Shown here: positions 43,701 through 52,256 of the stretch, one piece after another
Layout of the letters: every line of letters begins with the position of its first letter
Numbering within the stretch: position 1 is the first letter of the stretch
NCBI GenBank assembly: GCA_035304385.1
Contig: DATGQD010000065.1
Location: forward strand, 62,001 to 126,000
Direction: 5' to 3'
From: ZC4RG29 sp035304385
GTDB lineage: Bacteria > Bacteroidota > Bacteroidia > Cytophagales > Cyclobacteriaceae
Length of the DNA stretch: 64,000 bases
Program-made: the position numbers and the translations under genes
Notes under the pieces: generated by a model
What the model saw: the letters and a program-made list of their open reading frames with translations, nothing else
What the model was told of the DNA's origin: nothing
Database searches by the model: none

Positions 43701-43845
43701 CGGGACAGAGTGAGAGCGAAGAAGTGGAGTGTGAGAGCGGAGAGGGGTGACCGCTTCACTCTCGATTTTGTTCCCTATCTTCGCTGTTACGCTTCACGCT
43801 CACACTCCACACTCACTCTCACTCTCACACTCACGCTGCCTTTCC
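43701..43845 (+). repeat. Purine/pyrimidine-rich inverted spacer between two tRNA genes, with terminator-like hairpin
   Basis: The spacer opens with a purine-rich arm containing two GTGAGAGCG copies and closes with a pyrimidine-rich arm made of CACTC/CTCAC words (about 43790-43836) that can pair with it. Inside, GTGAGAGCGG (43731-43740) and CCGCTTCAC (43751-43759) form a 9-pair stem with one bulge, followed by TCTCGATTTTG, which may terminate the tRNA-Lys transcript. Confidence 0.55.
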
Positions 43846-43920
43846 GGGGTGTTAGCTCAGCTGGTTCAGAGCGCTTGCTTGACAGGCAAGAGGTCACTGG
43901 TTCGAACCCAGTACATCCCA
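43846..43920 (+). tRNA. tRNA-Val (anticodon GAC)
   Basis: A 75-base cloverleaf: acceptor GGGGTGT pairs with ACATCCC, D-arm AGCTCAGCTGGTTCAGAGC, anticodon stem CTTGC/GCAAG enclosing TTGACAG with anticodon GAC (valine), T-arm ACTGGTTCGAACCCAGT. CCA is not encoded. With the TAC isoacceptor at 33630-33704 the window encodes two valine tRNAs. Confidence 0.97.
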
Positions 43921-44023
43921 CATTACCCTTTCCGGGGCAATGGTCTTCCTGCGGCCCCCTAACCTCCTGCATTGCCTTGCGGTCTTTTTGTTGTAAATTC
44001 TGGGAACGATCAGGAAAACGTCT

Positions 44024-46234
44024 ATGGCTGCGCAATTGCATCAGTGCCGGATTCTGGGGCTACTCCTATTACTCCTTTGTGCCTTGCCCTCCGGCGCTCA
44101 GAATTTTCCGGCGGGCTTCGCACGGTCTTTGGTGGCCGGCAACATAAACACGCCGACCGCCCTGGCATTCCTTCCTGACGGGCGGATCCTGGTCTGCGAA
44201 CAATCCGGAGCGGTTCGGGTTATCAAGGGCGGAACCCTACTGGCCGAACCCTTTCTTCAGGTGCCCGTCTCATCGACCGGTGAGCGGGGACTCCTGGGTA
44301 TTGCGATCGATCCCGATTTCGAGACCAACGCGTACGTGTACATCTACTACACCGTGGCGACTGCGCCCCTTCACAATCGTATTAGTCGATTCACTGCCGA
44401 AGGCGACGTCGCGCTCGCCGACAGCGAGACGCTGATATTGCGCCTTGACAATTTGTCGACGGCGACAAATCACAACGGCGGGGCTATGCACTTCGGAAGG
44501 GATGGGGCGCTGTACGTCGCGGTGGGCGAAAACGCACGTCGTGAAAACGCTCAGGATTTGGATACCTACCACGGAAAATTCCTGCGAATAAACAGCGATG
44601 GCACCGCGCCTGAGGACAACCCTTTTACCGACGGCAGCGAGCAAAAGCGGCGCGTGTGGGCATACGGGCTGCGCAATCCATATACGTTTGCAATCCACCC
44701 GGAGAGCGCACGCATCATGGTCAACGATGTGGGCCAAAACACGTGGGAAGAAATAAATGACGCGACAACCGCAGGGCAGAATTTTGGCTGGCCGGACGAA
44801 GAAGGCATGCCTGCCGCGCCAGGTTCTTCGCCGCCCGTGCTGGTATACAGTCACGGAACCGGAGACGGCAAGGGATGTGCTATTACCGGGGGAACATTTT
44901 TCAACCCGGAGACTACAGAATATCCTGGTGTTTATTACGGAAAGTATTTTTACCAGGACTATTGCAATGGGTGGATTAATTACATGAATCCAAGCGAGGA
45001 GAGTCCCCAGGCCCATCCATTCGCGACTAATTTGGGTAACTTCTGCCTGGCACTGACCACAGGCCCGGACGGTAACCTGTACTATCTGAGTCGCCCGGAC
45101 AAAGCCCTGTACAAGATCGTCTATCAGCAGTCGACACCGCCTTTCATTACCCATGATGCCATGTCAATGTCGGTTACGGAGGGTGAGGACGCTGTGTTCA
45201 AGGTAAGGGCGCTTGGCTCGGCACCGCTGGCGTATGCCTGGTATAAGGATGGTGTGCTTATCCCCAATGCCGATGGTCCTATGCTTGTCCTGGAGGACGT
45301 CCAGCCGGACGATGCCGGGACATACAAGGTGGCAGTAAGCAATCTTCTGGGCTCGGCGGAAGGCACCGGGGCAACGTTGGACGTGGTGGGGCTGAACGAT
45401 CTCCCCATCGCAAGCATAACGATGCCGGCGAAAGGAAGCGGCTATTCCGCAGGGGAAAAGATAACGTTCTCGGGTGTAGCGACAGACGAAGAAGATGGAA
45501 CATTGCCTGCTGATGCTTTTGAGTGGAGCGTAGTGTTTTGCAGGGGCACCACTACAAGCGAGGTACTATCGACATCCGGTGTTCGCGACGGCTCTTTCGT
45601 CATTCCGGACGAAGGCGAAACGGCTACGGATGTGTGGTATCGCATCGTCCTGACGGTCTCGGATTCGGATGGTCTTATCGGTAGAGATACTACGAATATC
45701 GTTCCCCGCACGTCGACGATACATCTGGGAACGGCGCCTGCGGGCCTTCAGCTTGTGCTCGATGGTGAGGTGTTTGAAACACCGGTATCCATACCCAGCG
45801 TGCAGGGCATGAAGCGTACACTGGACGTAGTTACGCCGCAAACGATCGGCGAATCCACCTATGAGTTTGACCACTGGTCGCATGGCGGAGCGGCCATGCA
45901 GGTAGTTCAAACACCGGCGCACGACACGACTTTCACGGCTGTGTTTTCAGTGGTGGTTGCCGTGGAAGGTGACGGCGGCAATAAGACAGCAGTCGTTCCC
46001 AACCCCGTGACAGCAGGGGTTCACACCGTCGAGGTGTTGTTGCCCCCGGAATGGCGCGAGGCTGTGGTGTCGATCGTGGACATGCTGTCAAGGGAATTGA
46101 CGCGGACGACGGGTGCAGTAGCTGGACGGAATGCTATCGCCGTGCCTGTGGGTCATTTGGCAAACGGAATGTACAGCGTGATCCTCCAATCCCAACAGGG
46201 AAGCACAACATTACGGCTGTTGGTTATGCGTTGA
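44024..46234 (+). CDS. Secreted glucose/sorbosone dehydrogenase-like protein with type IX secretion domain
   Basis: A 736-residue secreted protein. After a signal peptide (about 1-25) comes a GSDH six-bladed beta-propeller domain (about 30-365) with the TPTALAFLPDGRILVCEQSG opening, GERGLLGIAIDPDF, NHNGGAMHFGRDGALYVAVGE and WAYGLRNPYTFAIHP. PQQ-binding members oxidise soluble aldoses. Next are Ig-like domains (about 370-455 and 460-565) and a beta segment ending near 640. The last 80 residues (from VPNPVTAG, about 657) show the type A T9SS C-terminal domain: PNP start, ANGMYSVIL, and final basic residues. It is therefore exported by the type IX system. Convergent with the next gene. Confidence 0.87.
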   Translation: MAAQLHQCRILGLLLLLLCALPSGAQNFPAGFARSLVAGNINTPTALAFLPDGRILVCEQSGAVRVIKGGTLLAEPFLQVPVSSTGERGLLGIAIDPDFETNAYVYIYYTVATAPLHNRISRFTAEGDVALADSETLILRLDNLSTATNHNGGAMHFGRDGALYVAVGENARRENAQDLDTYHGKFLRINSDGTAPEDNPFTDGSEQKRRVWAYGLRNPYTFAIHPESARIMVNDVGQNTWEEINDATTAGQNFGWPDEEGMPAAPGSSPPVLVYSHGTGDGKGCAITGGTFFNPETTEYPGVYYGKYFYQDYCNGWINYMNPSEESPQAHPFATNLGNFCLALTTGPDGNLYYLSRPDKALYKIVYQQSTPPFITHDAMSMSVTEGEDAVFKVRALGSAPLAYAWYKDGVLIPNADGPMLVLEDVQPDDAGTYKVAVSNLLGSAEGTGATLDVVGLNDLPIASITMPAKGSGYSAGEKITFSGVATDEEDGTLPADAFEWSVVFCRGTTTSEVLSTSGVRDGSFVIPDEGETATDVWYRIVLTVSDSDGLIGRDTTNIVPRTSTIHLGTAPAGLQLVLDGEVFETPVSIPSVQGMKRTLDVVTPQTIGESTYEFDHWSHGGAAMQVVQTPAHDTTFTAVFSVVVAVEGDGGNKTAVVPNPVTAGVHTVEVLLPPEWREAVVSIVDMLSRELTRTTGAVAGRNAIAVPVGHLANGMYSVILQSQQGSTTLRLLVMR

Positions 46235-46236
46235 CG

Positions 46237-47505
46237 TTATTTGCCGGGTAATACGAACTTCAACTTCACCTTTCCCTTTCCCAGCACCGGTTCGTTATTG
46301 CGCCTGGTGGGCTTCCAGCGCGGCCCTTCGCGGATGAGGCGAATTACCTCTTCGTCGCAGCCGTAACCCAGGCCACGAACGACCCGGAAGTCGGTAAGAG
46401 TACCTGTCGGTTCAATCGTAAATTGCACGGTGACCTTTCCTTCTATCCCGTTCTCGCGTGCTATCCGCGGATATCGCATATTCGTTTCCAGGTAACGCCG
46501 GAAAGCTCTCTTGCCACCCTCGGGCTCTGCGGGTTCCCATTTTATTTCTTCAAAGCCACGTTCATTTTCAGTTCCGTAGCCAACGACGACAACTTCACTC
46601 AGCGCAGAAATATCCGGCCCCATCTTTACGTCCAGCGTGGCTGTGTCTTCGGTTGCCGTCGGCACAGAGGCTTCGACGTTATTGAGGCCAACGAACGAAA
46701 ACACAAGTGTGTTAGCCGCTACGGGCACGTTGATCTCGTAATGTCCGTTGAGATCGGTAACCGTGGTTCTCGCGGCGCCGGGCACGATAACATTGACTCC
46801 GGGGAGCGGCATTCCATCCTCCGCGTCCAGCACCTGTCCTTTCACGGTACGGGTATTGGCTTCCGCCTTGAACGCTCGTGCTGACGGGGCGGCGCCGGAC
46901 GCGCTTTCCATCTCGACAGCCGCAGGTTCTGTTGCCAACCTTTTTTGTGCCAGCGCAGAGGCTGCGGGTGTATCTTCCGCATCTAAAAGGATCTCCTCAT
47001 CCTTGACGGGCGAATCCTCTTCGACTTTCTTTGCTGCGTCACGGGAAACATATTGTTCGGGAGTCACCGGAAGTTCTTCACGCAACGGTTGGGGAGCATC
47101 AGCATCGGTGTCGGCCGGAGTCTCCCGCATCGTCGCTGTATCCGAAACCGGGGGAGGTGGTTGTGTTGACTCCGTTTCTGAAGGCGTGTTAAAGGAAATG
47201 GGTGTAGTAGCCTTTTCACGGTCCGACAGATACAATACCATAAGCGCAGCGATGCCGGTTAGCAACACGGCAGCGGCCGCCTGATAGTACCATCGAACAG
47301 TGCGTGAGGTGTGGGTTTTGCGGGAAACACGTTCGCTTAAGGCATCCAGGTCAGAAGAAAATTCTTCGGGTGGAATGCCGGTAGCGCCGTCCAGTGCGTC
47401 GGCGAGAAAGGGGTCGTCGAGTGCCTTCTTCTCCAGGGCATGCATCTCTGCAGGCGTCATGTCGCCCCGCAGGTATCGTTCAATATCGTCCCTGTAGTCA
47501 GTCAT
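46237..47505 (-). CDS. Composite anti-sigma / CarboxypepD_reg / TonB C-terminal protein
   Basis: A 422-residue inner-membrane protein. Residues 1-65 form a short cytoplasmic anti-sigma-like domain (IERYLRGDMTPAEMHALEKKALDD), followed by one transmembrane helix (72-93), a Pro/Glu/Ala-rich periplasmic linker (100-215), a CarboxypepD_reg domain (219-297), a piece SEVVVVGYGT (303-312) that looks like the SusC/RagA TonB-box-to-plug junction, and a TonB C-terminal domain (333-419; YPRIARENGIEGKVTV, PRWKPTRRN). TonB domains contact outer-membrane receptors. It starts inside the 3' end of the ECF sigma gene (8-base overlap), so the pair is one signalling unit. Ligand unknown. Confidence 0.8.
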   Translation of the reverse strand: MTDYRDDIERYLRGDMTPAEMHALEKKALDDPFLADALDGATGIPPEEFSSDLDALSERVSRKTHTSRTVRWYYQAAAAVLLTGIAALMVLYLSDREKATTPISFNTPSETESTQPPPPVSDTATMRETPADTDADAPQPLREELPVTPEQYVSRDAAKKVEEDSPVKDEEILLDAEDTPAASALAQKRLATEPAAVEMESASGAAPSARAFKAEANTRTVKGQVLDAEDGMPLPGVNVIVPGAARTTVTDLNGHYEINVPVAANTLVFSFVGLNNVEASVPTATEDTATLDVKMGPDISALSEVVVVGYGTENERGFEEIKWEPAEPEGGKRAFRRYLETNMRYPRIARENGIEGKVTVQFTIEPTGTLTDFRVVRGLGYGCDEEVIRLIREGPRWKPTRRNNEPVLGKGKVKLKFVLPGK

Positions 47506-48061
47506 TGCGTTCGAGGCAGTTTTTCAGATTGCGCTTGCCGTTTTGAATGTGACTTTTCACCTGTTTGAAATCAAATCCTGTAGCATCGCTGACCTGCTGA
47601 TAGGATTTCTGCTGAAGGAAAAACAGTCGAACACATTGCTGTTGTTCCTGGTTCAGGCGCTCCAGACACCTTTCCAATTTAACAAGATTCTCCTCCAGTT
47701 CCTGTCCATCCTCTTGATGCGAGGCCAGGGTGGATTCCATAACATAGGAGTCGGTTTGTTCAAAATTTCGTCCTTTTTGGGCCCGGAGTTGCATCAGGCA
47801 GTGATTTCGGGTGGTGGTGTATAGCCAGCTTTTGAACCAGGTCACCTCATGGGTTCGGAGCGCTTCAACGAGCTTTTCGAACACCTGCATGGCAGCATCT
47901 TTACTTTCCTCCCGGTCTTTGAGGTATTTGAGGCACACACCGTACACCAGGGCCATGTATCGATCGAACAGGGTGCCAAGTACTTCCATACTCCCGGTTT
48001 CCTTGTAGCGCCGGATCAACTCTATATCCGGTATCTCATCATGTGATCGGGAGGCAAGCAT
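47498..48061 (-). CDS. ECF-type RNA polymerase sigma factor
   Basis: A 187-residue sigma-70 family protein of the extracytoplasmic function type. Sigma region 2 spans about 24-92 (FDRYMALVYGVCLKYLKD, WFKSWLYTTTRNHCL) and region 4 about 128-180 (RLNQEQQQCVRLFFLQQKSYQQVSDATGFDFKQVKSHIQNGKRNL). Regions 1.1 and 3 are absent. It overlaps the downstream anti-sigma/TonB gene by 8 bases. The divergent vWA gene lies 122 bases away and may be a target. No full TAnnTTTG element was found upstream, so it may autoregulate from a different promoter. Confidence 0.9.
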   Translation of the reverse strand: MLASRSHDEIPDIELIRRYKETGSMEVLGTLFDRYMALVYGVCLKYLKDREESKDAAMQVFEKLVEALRTHEVTWFKSWLYTTTRNHCLMQLRAQKGRNFEQTDSYVMESTLASHQEDGQELEENLVKLERCLERLNQEQQQCVRLFFLQQKSYQQVSDATGFDFKQVKSHIQNGKRNLKNCLERND

Positions 48062-48183
48062 TCCCGAAAAATAAGAAAATACATCTATCGGTGTGGTTTT
48101 ACGGCCTCTGAGCGTGGATACAGAAAATTTTTGTGGAAATGTGCAGGTGCCCGCATCTCAGGGATAACCAAATCTTCAGACGT

Positions 48184-50019
48184 ATGAAATCAAGGATTGT
48201 TATGGTAATGCTTGCCCTGATGCTGGCAGCATTTTACCCCGCTCCGGAACGAATGATAACCGGGGTCATCACAGACGTATCGACCGGAGGTCCGCTTCCG
48301 GGTGTAGCCGTAAACCTTAAGGGGACATCGAATCGGGTAATGAGCGACAATGCAGGCATGTACCGGATTGCCGTTCCCGATAAAGGCGGCAAACTCGTCT
48401 TTAGCTATGTCGGGTACGCCACCCGCGAAGTAACCATAGGCACCACCGACCGGATCGATGTGTCCCTGATAGCCGAAGTCATGCAATTGGACGAGGTTGC
48501 GCCGGCGCTCCAGGGTAAGGTTGCCGGCATCAGGATCAGAGGTGCATCCAGTGTGAAACGGGTCGGTGCGGTATATACCATGGACCGTCAGGAAGCCTGG
48601 AATACCGAGGAGTATGATGGAATAACGGAGAACATTTTTCACAGTGCACTTAGAAAACCCTTATCAACCTTTTCGATAGATGTCGACGCTGCATCGTACA
48701 GTAACATCAGGCGATTTATCAACAACGGGCAGCGTCCTCCAAAGGATGCAGTACGCATCGAGGAGATGATCAATTACTTTGATTATGACTATCCCCAGCC
48801 GTCCGGAGATCATCCTTTCCAGATCATCACGGAGATTTCGAGGGCACCGTGGAATGACGCGCATAAACTGGTACACATCGGACTTCAGGGTGAACGCATA
48901 CCCACGGAAGATCTTCCACCGTCGAACCTGGTCTTCCTGCTGGATGTCTCCGGCTCGATGAATGCGCCCAACAAACTTCCCTTGTTGAAGGCATCGTTTC
49001 GTTTGCTCACCGAGCAGCTGCGGGAGCAGGACCGCGTGGCGATCGTCGTCTATGCGGGCGCTGCAGGCGTGGTGCTGAACGCCACGCCGGGCAATGAAAG
49101 GCGCACAATCCTCGACGCGCTTGAAAGGCTCGAAGCGGGCGGATCCACCGCAGGCGGCGCAGGCATTCGGCTTGCGTACCAGATTGCAAAAGAGAATTTC
49201 AAAGAAGGCGGCAACAATAGGATCATACTCGCGACTGATGGTGATTTTAATATCGGTGAGTCGAGCAACGCGGCAATGGAGCGACTCATTGAAGAGAAGC
49301 GCAATGAAGGAGTTTATCTTTCTGTACTCGGCTTTGGAATGGGTAACTACAAGGACTCTAAGATGGAGACGCTTGCGGACCGGGGTAACGGTAATTACGC
49401 CTACATTGATAATATCCAGGAAGCAAAGAAAGTATTGGTCAACGAGTTCGGCGGAACGCTGTTCACTATTGCGAAGGACGTCAAACTTCAGGTCGAATTC
49501 AATCCGGCGAAAGTAAAGGCGTATCGCCTGATCGGATATGAGAACAGGTTGCTTCGCGATGAAGACTTCAACGATGACCGGAAGGATGCAGGAGAGTTGG
49601 GTTCAGGGCACACAGTCACCGCCTTGTACGAGATTATACCGGCGGGGTCGGACAGCAAATTTTTGCCGGTCGACGATCTTAAGTATCAAAAGACGGCAGT
49701 TAAACGCGAAGCTACCCGGTCGGATGAATTGATGACCATTAAGTTCCGCTATAAAAACCCTGCCGGTGGTGCCAGCAAGCTCATTGTGCATCCGCTGACG
49801 GACGCAAACCTGGCCCTGGACGGGACATCCGACAATTTCCGGTGGTCGGCAGCCGTAGCCGCCTTTGGCATGCTGTTGCGGGATTCCGAGTTTGTAGAAG
49901 ACTTTACCTATGACGATGTCGTGCATCTGGCCGAGGGGGCTCAGGGTGCGGACGATAGGCGATACCGGGCCGGATTCATTGATATGGTCCGTTCATTCAG
50001 CCTTGTGGCCAGGCGATAA
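48184..50019 (+). CDS. von Willebrand factor A (YfbK-like) protein with CarboxypepD_reg and SusC plug fragment
   Basis: A 611-residue exported protein. A short hydrophobic N-terminus (1-20) precedes a CarboxypepD_reg domain (about 26-97), a LQGKVAGIRIRGASS stretch (109-123) that resembles the start of a SusC receptor plug, the YfbK-type N-terminal vWA-associated domain (about 148-240), a VWA domain with MIDAS DVSGS (254-258), GSTAGG and TDGD (351-354), and a C-terminal DUF3520-like region (about 430-605). VWA domains mediate metal-dependent protein contacts. It has no lipobox cysteine. The ATG at 48184 is preferred to 48133. A strong terminator follows. Divergent from the sigma/anti-sigma pair. 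Confidence 0.85.
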   Translation: MKSRIVMVMLALMLAAFYPAPERMITGVITDVSTGGPLPGVAVNLKGTSNRVMSDNAGMYRIAVPDKGGKLVFSYVGYATREVTIGTTDRIDVSLIAEVMQLDEVAPALQGKVAGIRIRGASSVKRVGAVYTMDRQEAWNTEEYDGITENIFHSALRKPLSTFSIDVDAASYSNIRRFINNGQRPPKDAVRIEEMINYFDYDYPQPSGDHPFQIITEISRAPWNDAHKLVHIGLQGERIPTEDLPPSNLVFLLDVSGSMNAPNKLPLLKASFRLLTEQLREQDRVAIVVYAGAAGVVLNATPGNERRTILDALERLEAGGSTAGGAGIRLAYQIAKENFKEGGNNRIILATDGDFNIGESSNAAMERLIEEKRNEGVYLSVLGFGMGNYKDSKMETLADRGNGNYAYIDNIQEAKKVLVNEFGGTLFTIAKDVKLQVEFNPAKVKAYRLIGYENRLLRDEDFNDDRKDAGELGSGHTVTALYEIIPAGSDSKFLPVDDLKYQKTAVKREATRSDELMTIKFRYKNPAGGASKLIVHPLTDANLALDGTSDNFRWSAAVAAFGMLLRDSEFVEDFTYDDVVHLAEGAQGADDRRYRAGFIDMVRSFSLVARR

Positions 50020-50028
50020 TTTGACCCA

Positions 50029-50059
50029 GGGGCCGGTACCATCCGGCCCCTTTTGTTTT
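50029..50059 (+). terminator. Intrinsic terminator after the vWA gene
   Basis: A perfect 8-pair GC stem, GGGGCCGG (50029-50036) and CCGGCCCC (50043-50050), with loop TACCAT, followed by TTTTGTTTT. It begins 10 bases after the vWA stop codon. Confidence 0.9.
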
Positions 50060-50130
50060 CAATTGGGTGGGCACCGTTTTTGAGGCAGCACAAAAGTTCC
50101 GGGACCGGCCCGGATCAGCGTTTTTTTACG

Positions 50131-50138
50131 TATTTTTG
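50131..50138 (+). promoter_or_regulatory. -7 promoter element for the SigR-like sigma gene
   Basis: TATTTTTG matches TAnnTTTG and ends 6 bases before the ATG at 50145, giving a nearly leaderless message. It supports that start over the in-frame codon at 50067. Confidence 0.4.
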
Positions 50139-50144
50139 CAACTT

Positions 50145-50729
50145 ATGGAAGAGACGGCGAAGCAGCAGTATACCGATAGCGAGAGAGCGCGCATATTCGA
50201 AGAAGAGTTTATGCCGCACATCAACTCGATGTATAACTTTGCCTATCGGCTTACTCTAGATGAGGATGATGCGAAGGACTTGCTTCAGGATACTTACCTG
50301 AAAGCGTTTCGTTTTATCGATTCATTTCAGCAAGGAACTAATGCAAAAGCATGGCTGTTTCGAATTTTGAAAAACAGCTTCATCAACGACTATCGGAAGC
50401 GCAGTAAAGAACCCTCCAAAGTAGATTATCAGGAGGTAGAGAACTACTACAATTCCGAGGACGTTGATCGTCAGATCACTCCCGATTTGCGTGTTGAAAC
50501 ATTGCAGGATATGATCGGGGATGAGATTTCGAATGCCTTGAATTCGCTTGACGTCGATTTCCGAACCGTCATCATTTTATGCGACCTGGAAGGATTCAAG
50601 TATGATGAAATGGCTAAGATCCTCGACATTCCGATCGGTACGGTGCGCAGCAGATTGCATCGGGCCCGGAACCTGCTTAAGGAAAAGCTAAGTGAGTACG
50701 CAAAGAAAATGGGTTATAAAAACGCCTGA
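50145..50729 (+). CDS. SigR/RpoE-like ECF sigma factor
   Basis: A 194-residue ECF sigma factor with region 2 at about 22-90 (MYNFAYRLTLDEDDAKDLLQDTYLKAF, GTNAKAWLFRILKNSFINDYRK) and region 4 at about 128-185 (FRTVIILCDLEGFKYDEMAKILDIPIGTVRSRLHRAR). The EGTN-type KAWLFRIL and DVEGF/PIGTV pattern closely resembles Streptomyces SigR, the disulfide-stress sigma factor of ECF group 12. The next gene, 6 bases downstream, is a zinc-binding anti-sigma factor, as in the sigR-rsrA pair. The start is placed at 50145, after the promoter element. Confidence 0.9.
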   Translation: MEETAKQQYTDSERARIFEEEFMPHINSMYNFAYRLTLDEDDAKDLLQDTYLKAFRFIDSFQQGTNAKAWLFRILKNSFINDYRKRSKEPSKVDYQEVENYYNSEDVDRQITPDLRVETLQDMIGDEISNALNSLDVDFRTVIILCDLEGFKYDEMAKILDIPIGTVRSRLHRARNLLKEKLSEYAKKMGYKNA

Positions 50730-50735
50730 CCACCT

Positions 50736-50999
50736 ATGAGTCATCCAGAACAAAGCCCGCAGATGCGGGCTGCAAAAGGCAATTGTTTAGAAATGCTTCG
50801 CCTGATTCTCGACGGAGAAGCTTCGGAAGAGGACAAAAAAGATTTCATCGACAAGCACCTCGAGATCTGTATGCCTTGCTACAAAACCTATCACCTGGAA
50901 ATGGCGATCAGGGATTTGTTAAAATCGAAGTGTGGTAATCACGAAGCTCCGGCAGAGCTTATTGAAAACATCAAGAAGATGATCGGCACGGTCCGCTGA
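50736..50999 (+). CDS. Soluble zinc-binding anti-sigma factor (RsrA-like)
   Basis: An 87-residue soluble protein without membrane helix. It has the ZAS signature HxxxCxxC at His41-Cys45-Cys48 (HLEICMPC) with an upstream Cys17 and a later Cys66. In RsrA the same arrangement (Cys11, His37, Cys41, Cys44) binds zinc, and oxidation forms a disulfide that frees SigR. The protein is thus likely a redox-controlled inhibitor of the preceding sigma factor. The stop codon overlaps the gmk ATG by one base, placing gmk in the same operon. Confidence 0.85.
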   Translation: MSHPEQSPQMRAAKGNCLEMLRLILDGEASEEDKKDFIDKHLEICMPCYKTYHLEMAIRDLLKSKCGNHEAPAELIENIKKMIGTVR

Positions 51000-51586
51000 T
51001 GGCAGGAAAGGCGATCATTTTTTCGGCTCCTTCCGGTTCCGGAAAGACAACTATAGTAAAACATCTGCTGGCGAATAATCCGGATCTCGGGTTCTCCATC
51101 TCGGCATCAACGCGCGACAAGCGGGGCAGGACTGAGGTCGATGGAAAAGATTACTACTTCCTGACTCCGGAAGAGTTCAAAGAAAAGATCGACAAGGATG
51201 AGTTCGTCGAATGGGAAGAGGTCTACTCCGGCAACTTCTACGGAACCCTGAAGTCGGAGATCGATCGGATCTGGCAGGAAGGAAAGAACGTCGTCTTCGA
51301 TGTAGACGTGAAAGGCGGACTGAACCTCAAACGCTATTTCGGCGACCGCGCACTTGCCGTCTTCGTCAGCGTCCCTTCTTTGGAGGTATTGGAAACCCGT
51401 CTTAATGAACGCGGTACCGAAACGGAGGAAAGCCTTTCCCGCCGCATGTTCAAGGCAAAGTTTGAAACCACCTTCAAGGACCAGTTCGACGTTGTCCTGC
51501 TCAACGAAGACCTTGAAACCTCGCTGGCAGAAGCCCAGCGGTTGTACGACGAATTCAAAAAGAAGGAAATACCGCTTGCCCGATAA
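50999..51586 (+). CDS. gmk: Guanylate kinase
   Basis: A 195-residue enzyme that phosphorylates GMP to GDP. The P-loop FSAPSGSGKTTIV (about 8-20) and the GMP-binding STRDKRGRTEVDGKDYYF segment are clear, as is EWEEVYSGNFYGT. Length is normal. The start codon shares one base with the stop of the anti-sigma gene, and nadD follows after 8 bases. Confidence 0.96.
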   Translation: MAGKAIIFSAPSGSGKTTIVKHLLANNPDLGFSISASTRDKRGRTEVDGKDYYFLTPEEFKEKIDKDEFVEWEEVYSGNFYGTLKSEIDRIWQEGKNVVFDVDVKGGLNLKRYFGDRALAVFVSVPSLEVLETRLNERGTETEESLSRRMFKAKFETTFKDQFDVVLLNEDLETSLAEAQRLYDEFKKKEIPLAR

Positions 51587-51594
51587 CGTACGCC

Positions 51595-52188
51595 GTGACT
51601 GCCATAGACCACACTTCCCGGATCGGCTTGTTCTTTGGCTCTTTCAATCCCATCCACATCGGGCATCTTATCATCGCCAATGTTATGGTGGAAACTACCG
51701 ATCTCGACAGAGTGTGGTTCGTGGTCTCCCCCCAGAATCCTTTTAAACCTGCCAAGGGATTACTGCACGAGTTCGACCGGTACGATATGGTGAAAGCAGC
51801 CGTAGCCGACAACTATAAACTCGATGTAACCGACATAGAATTTCACCTCCCCAAGCCAAGCTATACGATTCACACGCTTCTGCATCTTTCACAACGGCAT
51901 CCTTCGCGACAATTCAAGGTCATCATGGGCAGCGATAATCTGGAAAGCTTTACACGGTGGAAAAGCCATGAGAGGATTCTGGAAGATTACGGACTTTACG
52001 TTTATCCCCGGCCCGGGATGCAACTTTCTGACCTGAATTCGCATCCTAATGTCAGGACCATCGAGGCGCCCCTACTCAACATATCGGCAACCTTTATCCG
52101 GGAATGCATTAGAAAAGGGCATTCGGTTCGTTACCTCGTCCCTGACCCGGTTGAAGGGATGATCCGCGCCAGGCAGTTCTACCACTAG
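51595..52188 (+). CDS. nadD: Nicotinate-nucleotide adenylyltransferase
   Basis: A 197-residue nucleotidyltransferase that joins nicotinate mononucleotide and ATP to deamido-NAD. It has GLFFGSFNPIHIGHL (HxGH motif at about residues 21-24) and the ISATFIRECIRKG motif near the C-terminus. The start codon is GTG at 51595; no in-frame ATG fits nearer. Eight bases after gmk, so probably in the same transcript. Confidence 0.94.
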   Translation: MTAIDHTSRIGLFFGSFNPIHIGHLIIANVMVETTDLDRVWFVVSPQNPFKPAKGLLHEFDRYDMVKAAVADNYKLDVTDIEFHLPKPSYTIHTLLHLSQRHPSRQFKVIMGSDNLESFTRWKSHERILEDYGLYVYPRPGMQLSDLNSHPNVRTIEAPLLNISATFIRECIRKGHSVRYLVPDPVEGMIRARQFYH

Positions 52189-52256
52189 TCTCCATCGGGC
52201 AAAGTTTCCTTCGGATCGCTTTGCGCAACACCGAGGGCAAAAACAAAAGTAGTTGC

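Noticed and set aside
44270..45154. 294-residue minus-strand open frame inside the sugar-dehydrogenase-like gene
   Set aside because: Antisense shadow with no recognisable domain; the plus-strand frame has a clear signal peptide and T9SS domain.
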